Notes under the pieces: generated by a model | Seen by the model: only the letters and a program-made list of their open reading frames with translations | Databases searched by the model: none | Told to the model about the DNA's origin: nothing | Shown: piece by piece, positions 15,492 to 23,511 of the stretch | How the letters are laid out: every line of letters begins with the position of its first letter | Position numbering within the stretch: the first letter of the stretch is position 1 | Position numbers and translations under genes: made by a program | Assembly: GCA_019414045.1 (NCBI GenBank) | Contig: DXMW01000027.1 | Coordinates: forward strand, 1 to 41,769 | Direction of reading: 5' to 3' | DNA: 41,769 bases | Source: Collinsella sp. | GTDB taxonomy: Bacteria > Actinomycetota > Coriobacteriia > Coriobacteriales > Coriobacteriaceae

Positions 15492-15779
15492 CTACTGAGC
15501 CATGACGTCGAGAACGGCCTTCTCGGCAGCGACGCGGTTCATGCCGGTCATGAAGGGCACGCCGCTCACGTACGGGCAGGTGAGGCCCTCGGGGGCAACG
15601 GTGGTGGCGATCAGCAGGTCGGCGCCCTCGTCGCAAGCGTCCTTGGCCTCGGAGATGGCGCACTGCACAATCTCGTACTTGTCGGCGTAACCGTTGGCGT
15701 CGAGCAGGGTGGCGACCTTCTGGGCAACAAGCGTGGAAGTAGCAGCGCCAGCACCGCAAGCCAAAACGATCTTCTTCAT
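15492..15779 (-). CDS. PTS IIB component, galactitol type
   Basis: The 95-aa protein is a PTS_IIB of the galactitol/SgaB-like class. It has the phosphocysteine loop VLACGAGAATSTLVA with the active Cys at residue 8, then the alternating alpha/beta fold (YEIVQCAISEAK, ADLLIATTVAPEG). In the phosphotransferase system, IIA phosphorylates this cysteine and IIC transfers the phosphate to the sugar. No IIA or IIC is adjacent, so the protein is an orphan here and must use components encoded elsewhere, or act in regulation. It leads a two-gene transcript with the VOC protein. Confidence 0.85.
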   Translation of the reverse strand: MKKIVLACGAGAATSTLVAQKVATLLDANGYADKYEIVQCAISEAKDACDEGADLLIATTVAPEGLTCPYVSGVPFMTGMNRVAAEKAVLDVMAQ

Positions 15780-15942
15780 AGGTAGTGTCTCCCTTCATGG
15801 TTTACTTTAGGTAAGTGTACCGCAGCGAGCGATGGCGCTCGGCCTCGATGCACTATTGTGCCAGTTTGCTTGCACGGTGCGTATAATACATCTAGCACGC
15901 ATTGTCATACCGCTTGTTTTACGAGCGACCGAGGAGCTCAAT

Positions 15943-16566
15943 ATGCCCGATTCCCGCACACTCTGGACCGCCGTCGTCATTATTTGTATCGCCGTGTCGG
16001 TGTTCTTTAGCGTCAAAAAACGCACCACGTTTAAACGCCTGCAGCAGCTTATGGCCGCTAAGCAGTGGGACGAGTTCGATTGCTTGCTCGACAGCAAGCT
16101 CACCAGCATGCTGTACCCGCGCTACAACCGCGACTACCTGCGCCTGAACTCCTATCTGCTGCGCGAGGACCACAAGCGCGCCGACGAGATGTTCGATTTG
16201 CTGCTGGGGCTCAACCTGCCCAAAATGCAGCGCGTCGACCTGGTAATCAAAGCTTTTAACTACTACGTTGGTCAGGAGAACCGCAAGAAGTCCAAGGAGC
16301 TGCTGCACGAGATCAAAGGCTTTGAGGGCGGCCAGGCCGAGGCAGTCGCGCACGAATGCCAACTGATGTACGACACGATGATCCTCAAGCGCCACAACGA
16401 CATTCCCGAGCTGGAGCGCATGCTCGAGGAGGCCGGCGACGATAAGGTTAAGGGTTGCCGCCTGGAGTACCTGTTGGCCCTACAGTACAAGAACAAGGGC
16501 GACGAGGCCAAGTTTGCCGAGTACCTGGAAAAGTCGGGCCGGCACTCGATGGCTGTCAACGCGTAA
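15943..16566 (+). CDS. Membrane-anchored TPR-like protein
   Basis: The 207-aa protein starts at ATG 15943 after GAGGAG. One N-terminal TM helix (residues 6-24, LWTAVVIICIAVSVFFSV) is followed by a cytoplasmic helical domain of repeated ~34-residue units resembling tetratricopeptide repeats (for example AKQWDEFDCLLDSKLTSMLY and HNDIPELERMLEEAGDDKVK). A TATAAT box at 15882-15887 lies 55 bp upstream. No catalytic motif is visible. Such proteins usually act as scaffolds at the membrane. tRNA-Leu follows 31 bp after the stop. The specific role is unknown. Confidence 0.75.
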   Translation: MPDSRTLWTAVVIICIAVSVFFSVKKRTTFKRLQQLMAAKQWDEFDCLLDSKLTSMLYPRYNRDYLRLNSYLLREDHKRADEMFDLLLGLNLPKMQRVDLVIKAFNYYVGQENRKKSKELLHEIKGFEGGQAEAVAHECQLMYDTMILKRHNDIPELERMLEEAGDDKVKGCRLEYLLALQYKNKGDEAKFAEYLEKSGRHSMAVNA

Positions 16567-16597
16567 CGGGCGGCTTGTGCTAGACTTCTAGTCTCAC

Positions 16598-16682
16598 GGG
16601 GGCGTGGCGGAATTGGCATACGCAGGAGACTTAAAATCTCTCGCCGCAAGGATTGTGGGTTCGAGTCCCACCGCCCCTACCA
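16598..16682 (+). tRNA. tRNA-Leu (anticodon UAA)
   Basis: The 85-nt cloverleaf has a 7-bp acceptor stem (GGGGGCG with CGCCCCT), an anticodon stem GGAGA/TCTCT around the loop CTTAAAA (anticodon TAA), a long class II variable arm, and a T arm GTGGG-TTCGAGT-CCCAC. The 3' CCA is encoded. The long variable arm and the anticodon identify leucine, reading UUA (and UUG by wobble). Confidence 0.95.
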
Positions 16683-16692
16683 TGTATTGTTT

Positions 16693-16732
16693 ACGAGCCC
16701 GTGTCCCTTTGGGATGCGGGCTCGTTTCTTTT
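16693..16732 (+). terminator. Terminator after tRNA-Leu
   Basis: ACGAGCCCG and CGGGCTCGT form a 9-bp stem followed by TTCTTTT, a standard intrinsic terminator 10 bp after the tRNA. Confidence 0.85.
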
Positions 16733-16888
16733 GAACGCCGGTGGGGCTCGAACCCGCGAGGGGGCGAGCGTCAAGCGGACGCGCAGCGTCCGTAGCGAGC
16801 CGGCGAGGGCGCCGACAGGCGGCCGAAGCCGGTGCGCATTTGCGCAGCAAATGCGCGGACGTCCCACCGCCCCTACCATGTAGTGCTT

Positions 16889-16928
16889 ACGAGCCCGTGT
16901 CCCCCAGGGATGCGGGCTCGTTTCTTTT
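16889..16928 (+). terminator. Second copy of the tRNA terminator
   Basis: The same ACGAGCCCG/CGGGCTCGT stem with a TTCTTTT tail follows the duplicated tRNA 3' end. With no gene directly before it, it is a relic of the duplication. Confidence 0.75.
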
Positions 16929-16982
16929 AGGTGCCGTCAACTGCAGAGCAGCTCATTTGGGACAGAGCTTTTTTGACTACTT

Positions 16983-17984
16983 TTAAAGGGTGCTCAGGCT
17001 CGGGGTCCAGGCGATGGTGGGGGTCGCGCCGTCGAGAACCTCGTTGATGGTGGCGGCCATGCCGGCGAGGAGGCTGTTCTCACTTACGGTGAGCGTCTTG
17101 TAGCCGCCGGCTCGCATGAGCTCGCGAATCACCACGGCGCCGGCCAGAATCACGCCCGCGCGTTTGGGCTGTACACCCGGTAGCGCGGCGATACCCTCCA
17201 CATCCAGCGCGGACATACGCTCGATGGCAGCCAAAACCTGCTCCATCGAAAGCTCGCGCAGGTGCACAAAGCTCGAATCATACGGCTCCAGCTCGTGAAC
17301 GAGTGCCACGAGCGTGGTGACGGTGCCGCCCACCGCAACGAGGCGTTCGGCGCGCTCAAAGTCGCTGGGCAGGCCTTCAAAATAGGCGGCAAACTGCTCG
17401 CCTGCCCACGCGGCAGCGGCAGCAAGCTCGCCATCCGCGGGCGGCAACGCGGAGAAAAAGCGCTCCGTCACGCGGCGACAACCGATGTCCAGCGAGCGCG
17501 TTCCCTCCAGCGCAAAGACGCCGCGCTCCGGCGCGTACACGCCAGTCGCGAGCTCCGTGGATCCGCCGCCCGAATCGGCAACAATGATGCGCTCGCCGGC
17601 AAAGTCGTGCGCCACGCCGAAAAACGTCAGGCGCGCCTCGACCTCGCCCGGAATCACCTGTGGCTCAAGCCCCAGATCGCGCAGGCCGTCCAACAGCAGC
17701 GCGGCATTGGACGCATCGCGCGCGGCACTCGTACACGTGGTGCAGACGCACACGGCCCCAAAGGCACGGGCCTCGTCCACAAACATGTGACACGCAGCGA
17801 GCACACGCTCGACAGCCGCCTTGCAAAAGCGCCCCGTCGTGTCCACGCCCTCGCCCAGGTCGGTAATCTCGGTATGCTTGGACGATTCCACAATCGCTCC
17901 GCCCTCGACCTGGGCCAACACCAGTCGCGACGACACCGTTCCCAGGTCGATCGCGGCTACCTTATAGCGTTTGCAATTTGTCAT
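16983..17984 (-). CDS. Ppx/GppA-family phosphatase
   Basis: The 333-aa protein has the actin-like ATPase fold of exopolyphosphatase / guanosine pentaphosphate phosphatases. It shows a phosphate-1 motif AIDLGTVSSRL at residues 10-20, catalytic-side Glu in PGEVEARLTFFG, and a second phosphate loop ADSGGGSTELATG at about 137-149. The length matches the short, single-domain Ppx type. It would remove terminal phosphates from polyphosphate or pppGpp, linking to the stringent response; the sequence alone cannot tell which. It starts 20 bp after the stop of the DivIC-like gene, so the two share an operon, as seen in other Actinobacteria. Confidence 0.9.
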   Translation of the reverse strand: MTNCKRYKVAAIDLGTVSSRLVLAQVEGGAIVESSKHTEITDLGEGVDTTGRFCKAAVERVLAACHMFVDEARAFGAVCVCTTCTSAARDASNAALLLDGLRDLGLEPQVIPGEVEARLTFFGVAHDFAGERIIVADSGGGSTELATGVYAPERGVFALEGTRSLDIGCRRVTERFFSALPPADGELAAAAAWAGEQFAAYFEGLPSDFERAERLVAVGGTVTTLVALVHELEPYDSSFVHLRELSMEQVLAAIERMSALDVEGIAALPGVQPKRAGVILAGAVVIRELMRAGGYKTLTVSENSLLAGMAATINEVLDGATPTIAWTPSLSTL

Positions 17985-18004
17985 TGCGGGCTCCCCTCCG
18001 GGCG

Positions 18005-18766
18005 CTATTTGCCGTTGGACACGACCGTCTGACCCTCGACGCCGTTAAACCCAAACAGCATGTCGAGCGCCTGGATGTACCACGGCGCGTCCTTGCCGAC
18101 TTCTTCGATTTCCTTGGCCACTTCGCTGGCCTTCTTGGCGTTTGAGGACTTTTTGCTCGACGACGAGTCCGAATCGTCGTCCAAACCTAGCACGTCAATC
18201 TTCTTCTCGCCGGGCATCACCAGGCCCAGGTCCTCGGACGCCGCGTCCTTGATACCCTCCTCCGAGAGCAGCTTGTCGACGCTTTTTTGCAGCTCATCAT
18301 TGTATTGCTGGCGAATCTCGACCTGCTTGGCCAAGATATCGCTCGAACGCTTTGCCACGTACAGATCGCGCACGGGGAAATACAGGCTCACGAGCACCAG
18401 CGCCACCACGATACCGATAAACAGCGGACGCAGAGGGCCATGCGTAAAGTCATAGATCGCCTTGACAACCGCGTTGTCGTTGGCGTAATGCATAAAGTCC
18501 GAGCCCGAAAGACGGTTCGAGGGCCTACTCGATTTGTCGTGTGCTTGAGTCGAGGGACGCGACGCATGCGACGAACGTGCCGGACGCACCGGTCCATCTG
18601 CCAAGGTATTTGATTGAGCATTGGGGCGCGAGGTACTTGCCGGGCGCTGCGTGGAGCGGTCGGCGCCGGCATAAGCGGACCCACCGAGCTGCACCGTGCG
18701 CGCACGGCGAGGCGACGGCTCGCGCGAACCGGCGGAATAGTACCTGTTGTCGTAAATCTGATCCAT
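18005..18766 (-). CDS. FtsB/DivIC-like septum-formation protein
   Basis: The 253-aa protein has a long, disordered, Ser/Arg/Pro-rich N-terminal tail (~110 residues), one TM helix (about 121-141, PLFIGIVVALVLVSLYFPV), and an outer coiled coil (SDILAKQVEIRQQYNDELQK) followed by EEGIKDAASEDLGLVMPGEK. TM, coiled coil and 'A.E.LG.V.PGE' together are the mark of the FtsB/DivIC family, which joins FtsQ and FtsL in the division complex. The C-terminal acidic, serine-rich extension is unusual. The ATG at 18764-18766 gives a plausible start. The order eno, divIC-like, ppx on one strand is common in Actinobacteria. Confidence 0.85.
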   Translation of the reverse strand: MDQIYDNRYYSAGSREPSPRRARTVQLGGSAYAGADRSTQRPASTSRPNAQSNTLADGPVRPARSSHASRPSTQAHDKSSRPSNRLSGSDFMHYANDNAVVKAIYDFTHGPLRPLFIGIVVALVLVSLYFPVRDLYVAKRSSDILAKQVEIRQQYNDELQKSVDKLLSEEGIKDAASEDLGLVMPGEKKIDVLGLDDDSDSSSSKKSSNAKKASEVAKEIEEVGKDAPWYIQALDMLFGFNGVEGQTVVSNGK

Positions 18767-18857
18767 GTGCGCCTTGTGCGGTTGAGGTTTGTTTGCGCTA
18801 AGTCCTTTAGTTATAGCACGAGCGCCTGCACCGCCTTCGCCAGCCTTTGCTCGACAT

Positions 18858-18889
18858 AAAAAAGGCGCTGAGCCGTATGGCCCAGCGCC
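18858..18889 (-). terminator. Terminator of the enolase gene
   Basis: On the minus strand, GGCGCTGGGCC and GGCTCAGCGCC form an 11-bp stem with a short loop, followed by six T residues. It ends the enolase transcript 72 bp after the stop codon. Confidence 0.9.
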
Positions 18890-18961
18890 CATGGCGCTTT
18901 GCAGCATCCAGTCAAGGCGGGACGGAACCGAGTCAGCCTCCCCCTCGCCAAATTCGCCCGT

Positions 18962-20251
18962 TTAGCGAATGTTGTAGAACGCGGTCTTACCGGCGTAGCG
19001 CGCGCTGCCCTCGAGCTCGTCCTCGATGCGGATGAGCTGATTGTACTTGGCGATACGGTCGCTGCGGCACGGGGCGCCCGACTTGATCTGGCCGGCATTG
19101 ACGCCCACGACCAGGTCGGCGATCGTGGAATCCTCGGTCTCGCCGGAGCGGTGGCTCACGATGCAAGCATAGCCGGCCTCCTTGGCGGTCTCGATGGCCT
19201 CGAGCGACTCGGTGAGCGTGCCAATCTGGTTGACCTTGACCAGGATCGCGTTGGCGGCGCCCAGCTCGATGCCCTTCTTGAGGCGCTCGGTGTTGGTGAC
19301 GAACAGGTCGTCGCCCACCAGCTGCACCTTGTTGCCAATGCGGCGGGTCAGCTCGACCCAGCCGTCCCAGTCCTCCTCGGCCATGCCGTCCTCGATGGAG
19401 ATGATGGGATAGGTGTCGACGAGCTTCTCCCAGTAATCGACCATCTGGGCGCTCGTGTACTCAACGCCCTCGCCCTTGAGCTCGTACATGCCGGTCTCGG
19501 CGTTGTAGAACTCGGTCGATGCCGGATCCATGGCATACATGAAGTCGACGCCGGGCTTAAAGCCGGCCTTCTCCACGGCCTTGGTGATGTACTCGAACGG
19601 CTCGGCATTGGTCTTGAGGTTGGGCGCAAAGCCGCCCTCGTCGCCCACGCCGCCGCCCAGGCCCGCCTCGTGCAGCACGCCCTTGAGGGTGTGGTAGACC
19701 TCGGCGCACCAACGCAGACCCTCGGCAAAGCTCGGGGCGCCCACCGGCATGATCATGAACTCCTGGAAGTCGACGTTGTTGTCGGCATGCACGCCGCCGT
19801 TGAGGATGTTCATCATAGGCGTGGGCAGCAGATGGGCGTTGACGCCGCCCAGGTACTGGTACAGTGAAAGACCCGCCGACTCGGCAGCGGCGCGGGCGAC
19901 GGCCAGCGACACGCCCAGAATGGCGTTGGCGCCGAGCTTGGTCTTGTTGGGGGTACCGTCCGCGGCGATTAGCGCGGCATCGACGGCGCGCTGATCGAAG
20001 GCATCGAGGCCCACGACGGCGTCGGCGCACTCATTGTTGACGTGCTCGACGGCCTGCGAGACGCCCTTGCCCAGGTAGCGACCCTTGTCGCCGTCGCGCA
20101 GCTCGCATGCCTCAAAGGCGCCGGTCGAAGCGCCCGAAGGCACCATCGCGCGGCCGAAGCTGCCGTCCTCGAGCACGACCTCGACCTCGACGGTGGGATT
20201 GCCGCGGCTGTCGAGTACCTCGCGACCGTAAACGTCCAAAATATCGCTCAT
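18962..20251 (-). CDS. eno: Enolase
   Basis: The 429-aa protein is a full-length enolase, converting 2-phosphoglycerate to phosphoenolpyruvate in glycolysis. Visible signatures include the N-terminal loop MVPSGASTGAFEACELRDGD, the NVDFQEFMIMPVGAP segment, metal ligands in YAMDPASTEFY and SIEDGMAEEDW, then LVGDDLFVTN, the catalytic Lys in AILVKVNQIGTLTE, and the C-terminal signature SHRSGETEDSTIADL. It is probably transcribed alone, with its own terminator at 18858. Two copies of TAAGTTAGCCA lie upstream at 20325 and 20360. Confidence 0.98.
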   Translation of the reverse strand: MSDILDVYGREVLDSRGNPTVEVEVVLEDGSFGRAMVPSGASTGAFEACELRDGDKGRYLGKGVSQAVEHVNNECADAVVGLDAFDQRAVDAALIAADGTPNKTKLGANAILGVSLAVARAAAESAGLSLYQYLGGVNAHLLPTPMMNILNGGVHADNNVDFQEFMIMPVGAPSFAEGLRWCAEVYHTLKGVLHEAGLGGGVGDEGGFAPNLKTNAEPFEYITKAVEKAGFKPGVDFMYAMDPASTEFYNAETGMYELKGEGVEYTSAQMVDYWEKLVDTYPIISIEDGMAEEDWDGWVELTRRIGNKVQLVGDDLFVTNTERLKKGIELGAANAILVKVNQIGTLTESLEAIETAKEAGYACIVSHRSGETEDSTIADLVVGVNAGQIKSGAPCRSDRIAKYNQLIRIEDELEGSARYAGKTAFYNIR

Positions 20252-20624
20252 GTTGTCTCCCTCTCACTTGGAAACATAGTGGATGCAAGCGACTGGCCGA
20301 CTGTGCACCATCGGTGTGCCTCCGTAAGTTAGCCATGTCGCACTTTTTGCATTATGCCCTAAGTTAGCCAAGGGATACATATGAATTGGAGAAATCATTC
20401 TTTGGGGCGCTTGTTTTTGCACCGAGCATTCATCTCTAGAGGTCGCCCCCCATTAAATTCTCCAATCCGCATACCGTCTTTACCCGACTTGCGAATGTAA
20501 GAGCCAATAATGTGCTTTCACATCATGTAAAGTTCTAGATATCGTGCAAATCTAAGGGTCTGAAGTTCTGGATATCGTGCATAATCAGGTTATAAAAGTT
20601 CTGGATATCGTGCACGAGGCAGCC
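20252..20624. other. Intergenic region with a palindrome and two repeat families
   Basis: This 373-bp divergent gap between eno and the DUF4143 ATPase holds no gene. It contains two direct TAAGTTAGCCA copies 35 bp apart near eno, an imperfect inverted repeat (20393-20468) with arms GAATTGGAGAA... and ...TTCTCCAATCC plus inner GGGGCG/CGCCCC, and the 33-bp-spaced triplet at 20531-20614. Confidence 0.7.
20531..20614 (+). repeat. Three 18-bp direct repeats at exact 33-bp spacing
   Basis: AGTTCTRGATATCGTGCA occurs at 20531-20548, 20564-20581 and 20597-20614, differing only at the R position. The period of 33 bp is close to three helical turns and also a multiple of three, so all copies read VLDIV in the frame of the downstream gene, although a TAA separates copies 1 and 2. 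The last copy ends 10 bp before the chosen start codon. Confidence 0.85.
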
Positions 20625-21992
20625 ATGCTTAAACGAAAAGCCTATGACAAACTACTAAAATGGAAGCATGAAAGCGCTGGTAAAACAGCACTTCTTATTG
20701 AAGGAGCCCGTCGCGTCGGCAAGAGCACGCTTGCCCGCATGTTTGGAGAAACCGAATACAAGTCCTGCCTTGTCATTGATTTCTTTCAAGCACCTGCCGA
20801 AGTTAAGCAATATTTTGAGGACTACCGCACTGACTTCGACTCGCTCTTCCTCTATCTCTCGGTTTTCTATAACGTCAAACTCTATGAACACGAGACGCTT
20901 ATCGTCTTTGACGAGGTCCAGATGTACCCGCAAGCACGCGGACTCATCAAGTATCTCGTTGCAGACGGACGTTACGACTACATCGAAACTGGATCCCTGC
21001 TCAGCATCAAGCAGAACATTAAAGATATCGTCATCCCATCCGAGGAAGAGTCTCTGGAACTTGAGCCCCTCGACTTTGAGGAGTTTCTTTGGGGCATGGA
21101 CGAAAAGGGGCTGGCCGATCTCATTCGCATGAGTTTTAACAAGATGAAGCCGCTCCCCGATGCCCTACATCGCAGAGCGCTCTCCCTTATGCGCGAATAC
21201 ATGCTCGTAGGCGGCATGCCTGAGCCGGTATCCATCTATGTTGAACAGCGCGCTTTTGCGCCCGTCGACGCTTCGAAGCGCCGAATCGTCCAGCTCTATC
21301 GCAACGATATCTCTCGTTTTGCAACCGGTTACGAATTCAAAGTCGTCTCCGTACTCGATGGCATCCCGGGTCAGCTCTCTAGGCACGAAAAACGATTCAA
21401 GCTTTCCTCACTTGATAAAAACGCACGCATGCGCACCTACGAAGAAGCCTTCTTTTGGCTGGCAGACGCGCGAATTGCCAATATCTGCTATGCCGCAAGC
21501 GAACCGAGCGTGGGCCTTTCACTCAGCATGGAGCAAACGGCCCTCAAGTGCTACATGGCAGACACCGGCCTGCTTGTAACGCTTGCCTTCTCTGACAACA
21601 ACGATACCGATGAAGACGTTTACAGGGCCGTGCTTCGCGGCGACATCGGATTGAACGAAGGAATGCTTACCGAAAACTACGTTGCCCAATCTCTAAAGGC
21701 CAATGGACACAGGCTCTTCTTTTATTCCCAAAGCGGAAAGAAGGAGGGGGAGGAGCGCATGGAAATCGACTTCCTCGTTACCCGACCCTATGTCAACGCC
21801 GCTGGAAAGCCGCGCATCAGCCCCATCGAAGTTAAGTCGCCGCGCAAATACGGGACCATCTCCCTCGATCGGTTCCGCGCACGCTTTAACAAAAAAATCG
21901 GGACGGCATATGTGCTACATCCTAAACAACTCGAGTGGGATGCCGAAGCACAGCTGGCACATCTTCCGCTGTATATGGCTTTTTGCTTGTAG
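20625..21992 (+). CDS. AAA+ ATPase with DUF4143 domain
   Basis: The 455-aa protein has Walker A GARRVGKST at residues 27-35, Walker B TLIVFDEVQMYP (Asp96-Glu97), a sensor-like IETGSLLSIK, the VGGMPEPV segment typical of the family, and a C-terminal DUF4143 nuclease-like fold (GLNEGMLTENYVAQSL, FYSQSGKKEG...EIDFLV, PIEVKSPRKYG). The last part carries an E-x-D-x-E-x-K-like PD-(D/E)XK pattern (Glu and Asp in MEIDF, EVK). These proteins are widespread in gut bacteria and their role is unknown. The ATG at 20625 follows GAGG; a longer frame from GTG at 20577 runs through two of the upstream repeats and is less likely. Confidence 0.88.
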   Translation: MLKRKAYDKLLKWKHESAGKTALLIEGARRVGKSTLARMFGETEYKSCLVIDFFQAPAEVKQYFEDYRTDFDSLFLYLSVFYNVKLYEHETLIVFDEVQMYPQARGLIKYLVADGRYDYIETGSLLSIKQNIKDIVIPSEEESLELEPLDFEEFLWGMDEKGLADLIRMSFNKMKPLPDALHRRALSLMREYMLVGGMPEPVSIYVEQRAFAPVDASKRRIVQLYRNDISRFATGYEFKVVSVLDGIPGQLSRHEKRFKLSSLDKNARMRTYEEAFFWLADARIANICYAASEPSVGLSLSMEQTALKCYMADTGLLVTLAFSDNNDTDEDVYRAVLRGDIGLNEGMLTENYVAQSLKANGHRLFFYSQSGKKEGEERMEIDFLVTRPYVNAAGKPRISPIEVKSPRKYGTISLDRFRARFNKKIGTAYVLHPKQLEWDAEAQLAHLPLYMAFCL

Positions 21993-22042
21993 AGACCTCT
22001 CTGTGAGGCGCTGACGCAAACGAATACTGCGTGAGGCGCAGG

Positions 22043-22903
22043 TCACTCGTTTGCCTTGGCGGCGTCCCACAGGTCATTGAGGCCGTGGGTCGAAAGCTCG
22101 GCCAGATCCACGTGGGCGTCGGCCGCCATCTGCTCCATCGCGGCCCAGCGGCGGCGGAACTTTGCCGTGCTGGCACGCAGGGCGCTCTCGGCGTCGATTC
22201 CCTCCTTGCGCGCAACGTTGACCAGGGCAAAGAGCAGGTCGCCAAACTCCATCTCGTGCTCGGGCGAGCCGGGAGCCTCGGCCTCAAACTCGGCACGCTC
22301 CTCAGCGACCTCGTCCCACACGTCCTGGACCGTCTCCCACTCAAAGCCCACGGCAGCCGCCTTGCGCGACACCTTCTGAGCCTGCATCAGCGCCGGCAGG
22401 TGCGTGGGCACGCCGTCGAGCAGACCCTCGGGCGCAGCCTCGCCTGCCGCCACGGCCTGGTCTTTGGCGGCCTTCTCGGCAAGCTTGACCTCGTCCCAAA
22501 TCTTGAGCACCTCGTCGGAGCTCTCGGCATCCGCATCGCCAAACACGTGCGGGTGACGACGGATGAGCTTGGCGTCGATATCGCGCGCCACATCGGCAAG
22601 CGTAAACTCACCGGCATCCGCCGCAATCTGCGCATGCAGCACCACCTGCATGAGCACATCGCCCAGCTCCTCGCGCAGATGCGCCACGTCGTCCGCCTCA
22701 ATGCAATCGAGCGCCTCGTAGGCTTCCTCGATCATGTTCTTGCCAATGCTCTGATGCGTCTGCTCGCGGTCCCACGGGCAGCCATCGGGCTGACGCAGGC
22801 GCCAGATGGTCTGCACCAGATGCTGCAGCTCGGCCGACGCGTCGACCAGCGTGGACAGGTCGCGCGAACCCTCGGCATTTTGCTGAGCCATATGCTCGGC
22901 CAT
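22043..22903 (-). CDS. mazG: MazG-type nucleotide pyrophosphohydrolase
   Basis: The 286-aa protein is a tandem-domain MazG. The first domain holds LRQPDGCPWDREQTHQSI followed by EEAYEALDCIEADD and LREELGDVLMQVVLHAQIA, the EExxE...ExxD metal site. The second holds VGFEWETVQDVWDEVAEE and EMEFGDLLFALVNVAR. The family hydrolyses NTPs to NMP and PPi, clearing abnormal nucleotides. The ATG at 22901-22903 follows GAGGAGG, and the upstream phosphoesterase gene stops only two bases before it, so translation is coupled. Confidence 0.93.
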   Translation of the reverse strand: MAEHMAQQNAEGSRDLSTLVDASAELQHLVQTIWRLRQPDGCPWDREQTHQSIGKNMIEEAYEALDCIEADDVAHLREELGDVLMQVVLHAQIAADAGEFTLADVARDIDAKLIRRHPHVFGDADAESSDEVLKIWDEVKLAEKAAKDQAVAAGEAAPEGLLDGVPTHLPALMQAQKVSRKAAAVGFEWETVQDVWDEVAEERAEFEAEAPGSPEHEMEFGDLLFALVNVARKEGIDAESALRASTAKFRRRWAAMEQMAADAHVDLAELSTHGLNDLWDAAKANE

Positions 22904-22905
22904 GG

Positions 22906-23454
22906 TTACTCCTCCTCCAGGATCACGTGACGGAACGCGCCGCCCTCGTAGATGCCGTAGCTGTGCGCACCATCCTTGGGAATGCTCACGCTGCCGGGGT
23001 TGAAGAGCCACAGGCCCGGGTGCGCGGCGCTTGCCTCGTTAACCTTGATGTGCGTGTGGCCGTAGACGAGCGCGGAGCCCTCGGGCAGCGCGGGCGCGTG
23101 GTCGACGCTGTTGTGCATGCCGGCGCCAAAGACGTGGCCGTGCGTCAGGAACAGCTCGCGACCGGTCTCGTCGAACAGCGTGGCGTAGTCCGCCATGACG
23201 GGAAAGTCGAGGACCATCTGGTCGACCTCGGCGTCGCAGTTGCCGCGCACCGCGATGATGCGGTCGGCCAGGGCGTTGAGCAGCGGAATCACACGCTTGG
23301 GGGCGTAGTCACGCGGCAGGTCGTTGCGCGGGCCGTGGTAGAGCAGGTCACCCAGCAGCACGATGCGGTCGGGCTGCTCGGATTCGATGGCGGCGACCAG
23401 GCGCTCGGTCCAGTATGCCGAGCCGTGGATGTCGGAGGCGATGAGGTATTTCAT
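22906..23454 (-). CDS. YfcE-type metallophosphoesterase
   Basis: The 182-aa protein matches the YfcE/MJ0936 phosphodiesterase group in length and motifs: SDIHGS at 8-13, GDLLYHGPRN, GNCDAE, LTHGH and YGHTHI supply the Asp, Asn and His ligands of a dinuclear metal site. Enzymes of this type hydrolyse phosphodiesters in vitro; the natural substrate is unsettled. It lies between larC2-like and mazG genes on one minus-strand transcript. All metal ligands are present, so it should be active. Confidence 0.9.
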   Translation of the reverse strand: MKYLIASDIHGSAYWTERLVAAIESEQPDRIVLLGDLLYHGPRNDLPRDYAPKRVIPLLNALADRIIAVRGNCDAEVDQMVLDFPVMADYATLFDETGRELFLTHGHVFGAGMHNSVDHAPALPEGSALVYGHTHIKVNEASAAHPGLWLFNPGSVSIPKDGAHSYGIYEGGAFRHVILEEE

Positions 23455-23511
23455 GGAGAGTTCCTTTCGGATGGGGTTGATGGGGCTGGGCGTGGCGTGC
23501 CGCCGGCCGCG

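Larger units (their letters stand above)
16665..16930 (+). repeat. Duplicated tRNA-Leu 3' end plus terminator (68 bp, offset 196)
   Basis: Bases 16665-16732 (T-stem end, acceptor, CCA and terminator) recur at 16861-16928 with a constant offset of 196 and only a few mismatches. The second copy lacks the rest of the tRNA. Between them, GTGGGGCTCGAACCC near 16740 is like an inverted T arm, and the remainder is dense in GC palindromes, for example GCGCATTTGCGCAGCAAATGCGC-like symmetry near 16832. The arrangement fits either a deleted second tRNA gene or the two ends (att-like) left by an element that used the tRNA 3' end. Confidence 0.75.

Noticed and set aside
15481..15798. N-terminal extension of the VOC gene upstream through the PTS IIB region
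   Set aside because: The frame is open but the IIB gene is clearly real in another frame, and the VOC family starts at MSEQNANPVELFG.
20531..20614. CRISPR array
   Set aside because: Only three 18-bp units with 15-bp spacers, no Cas genes, and the last repeat abuts a start codon.
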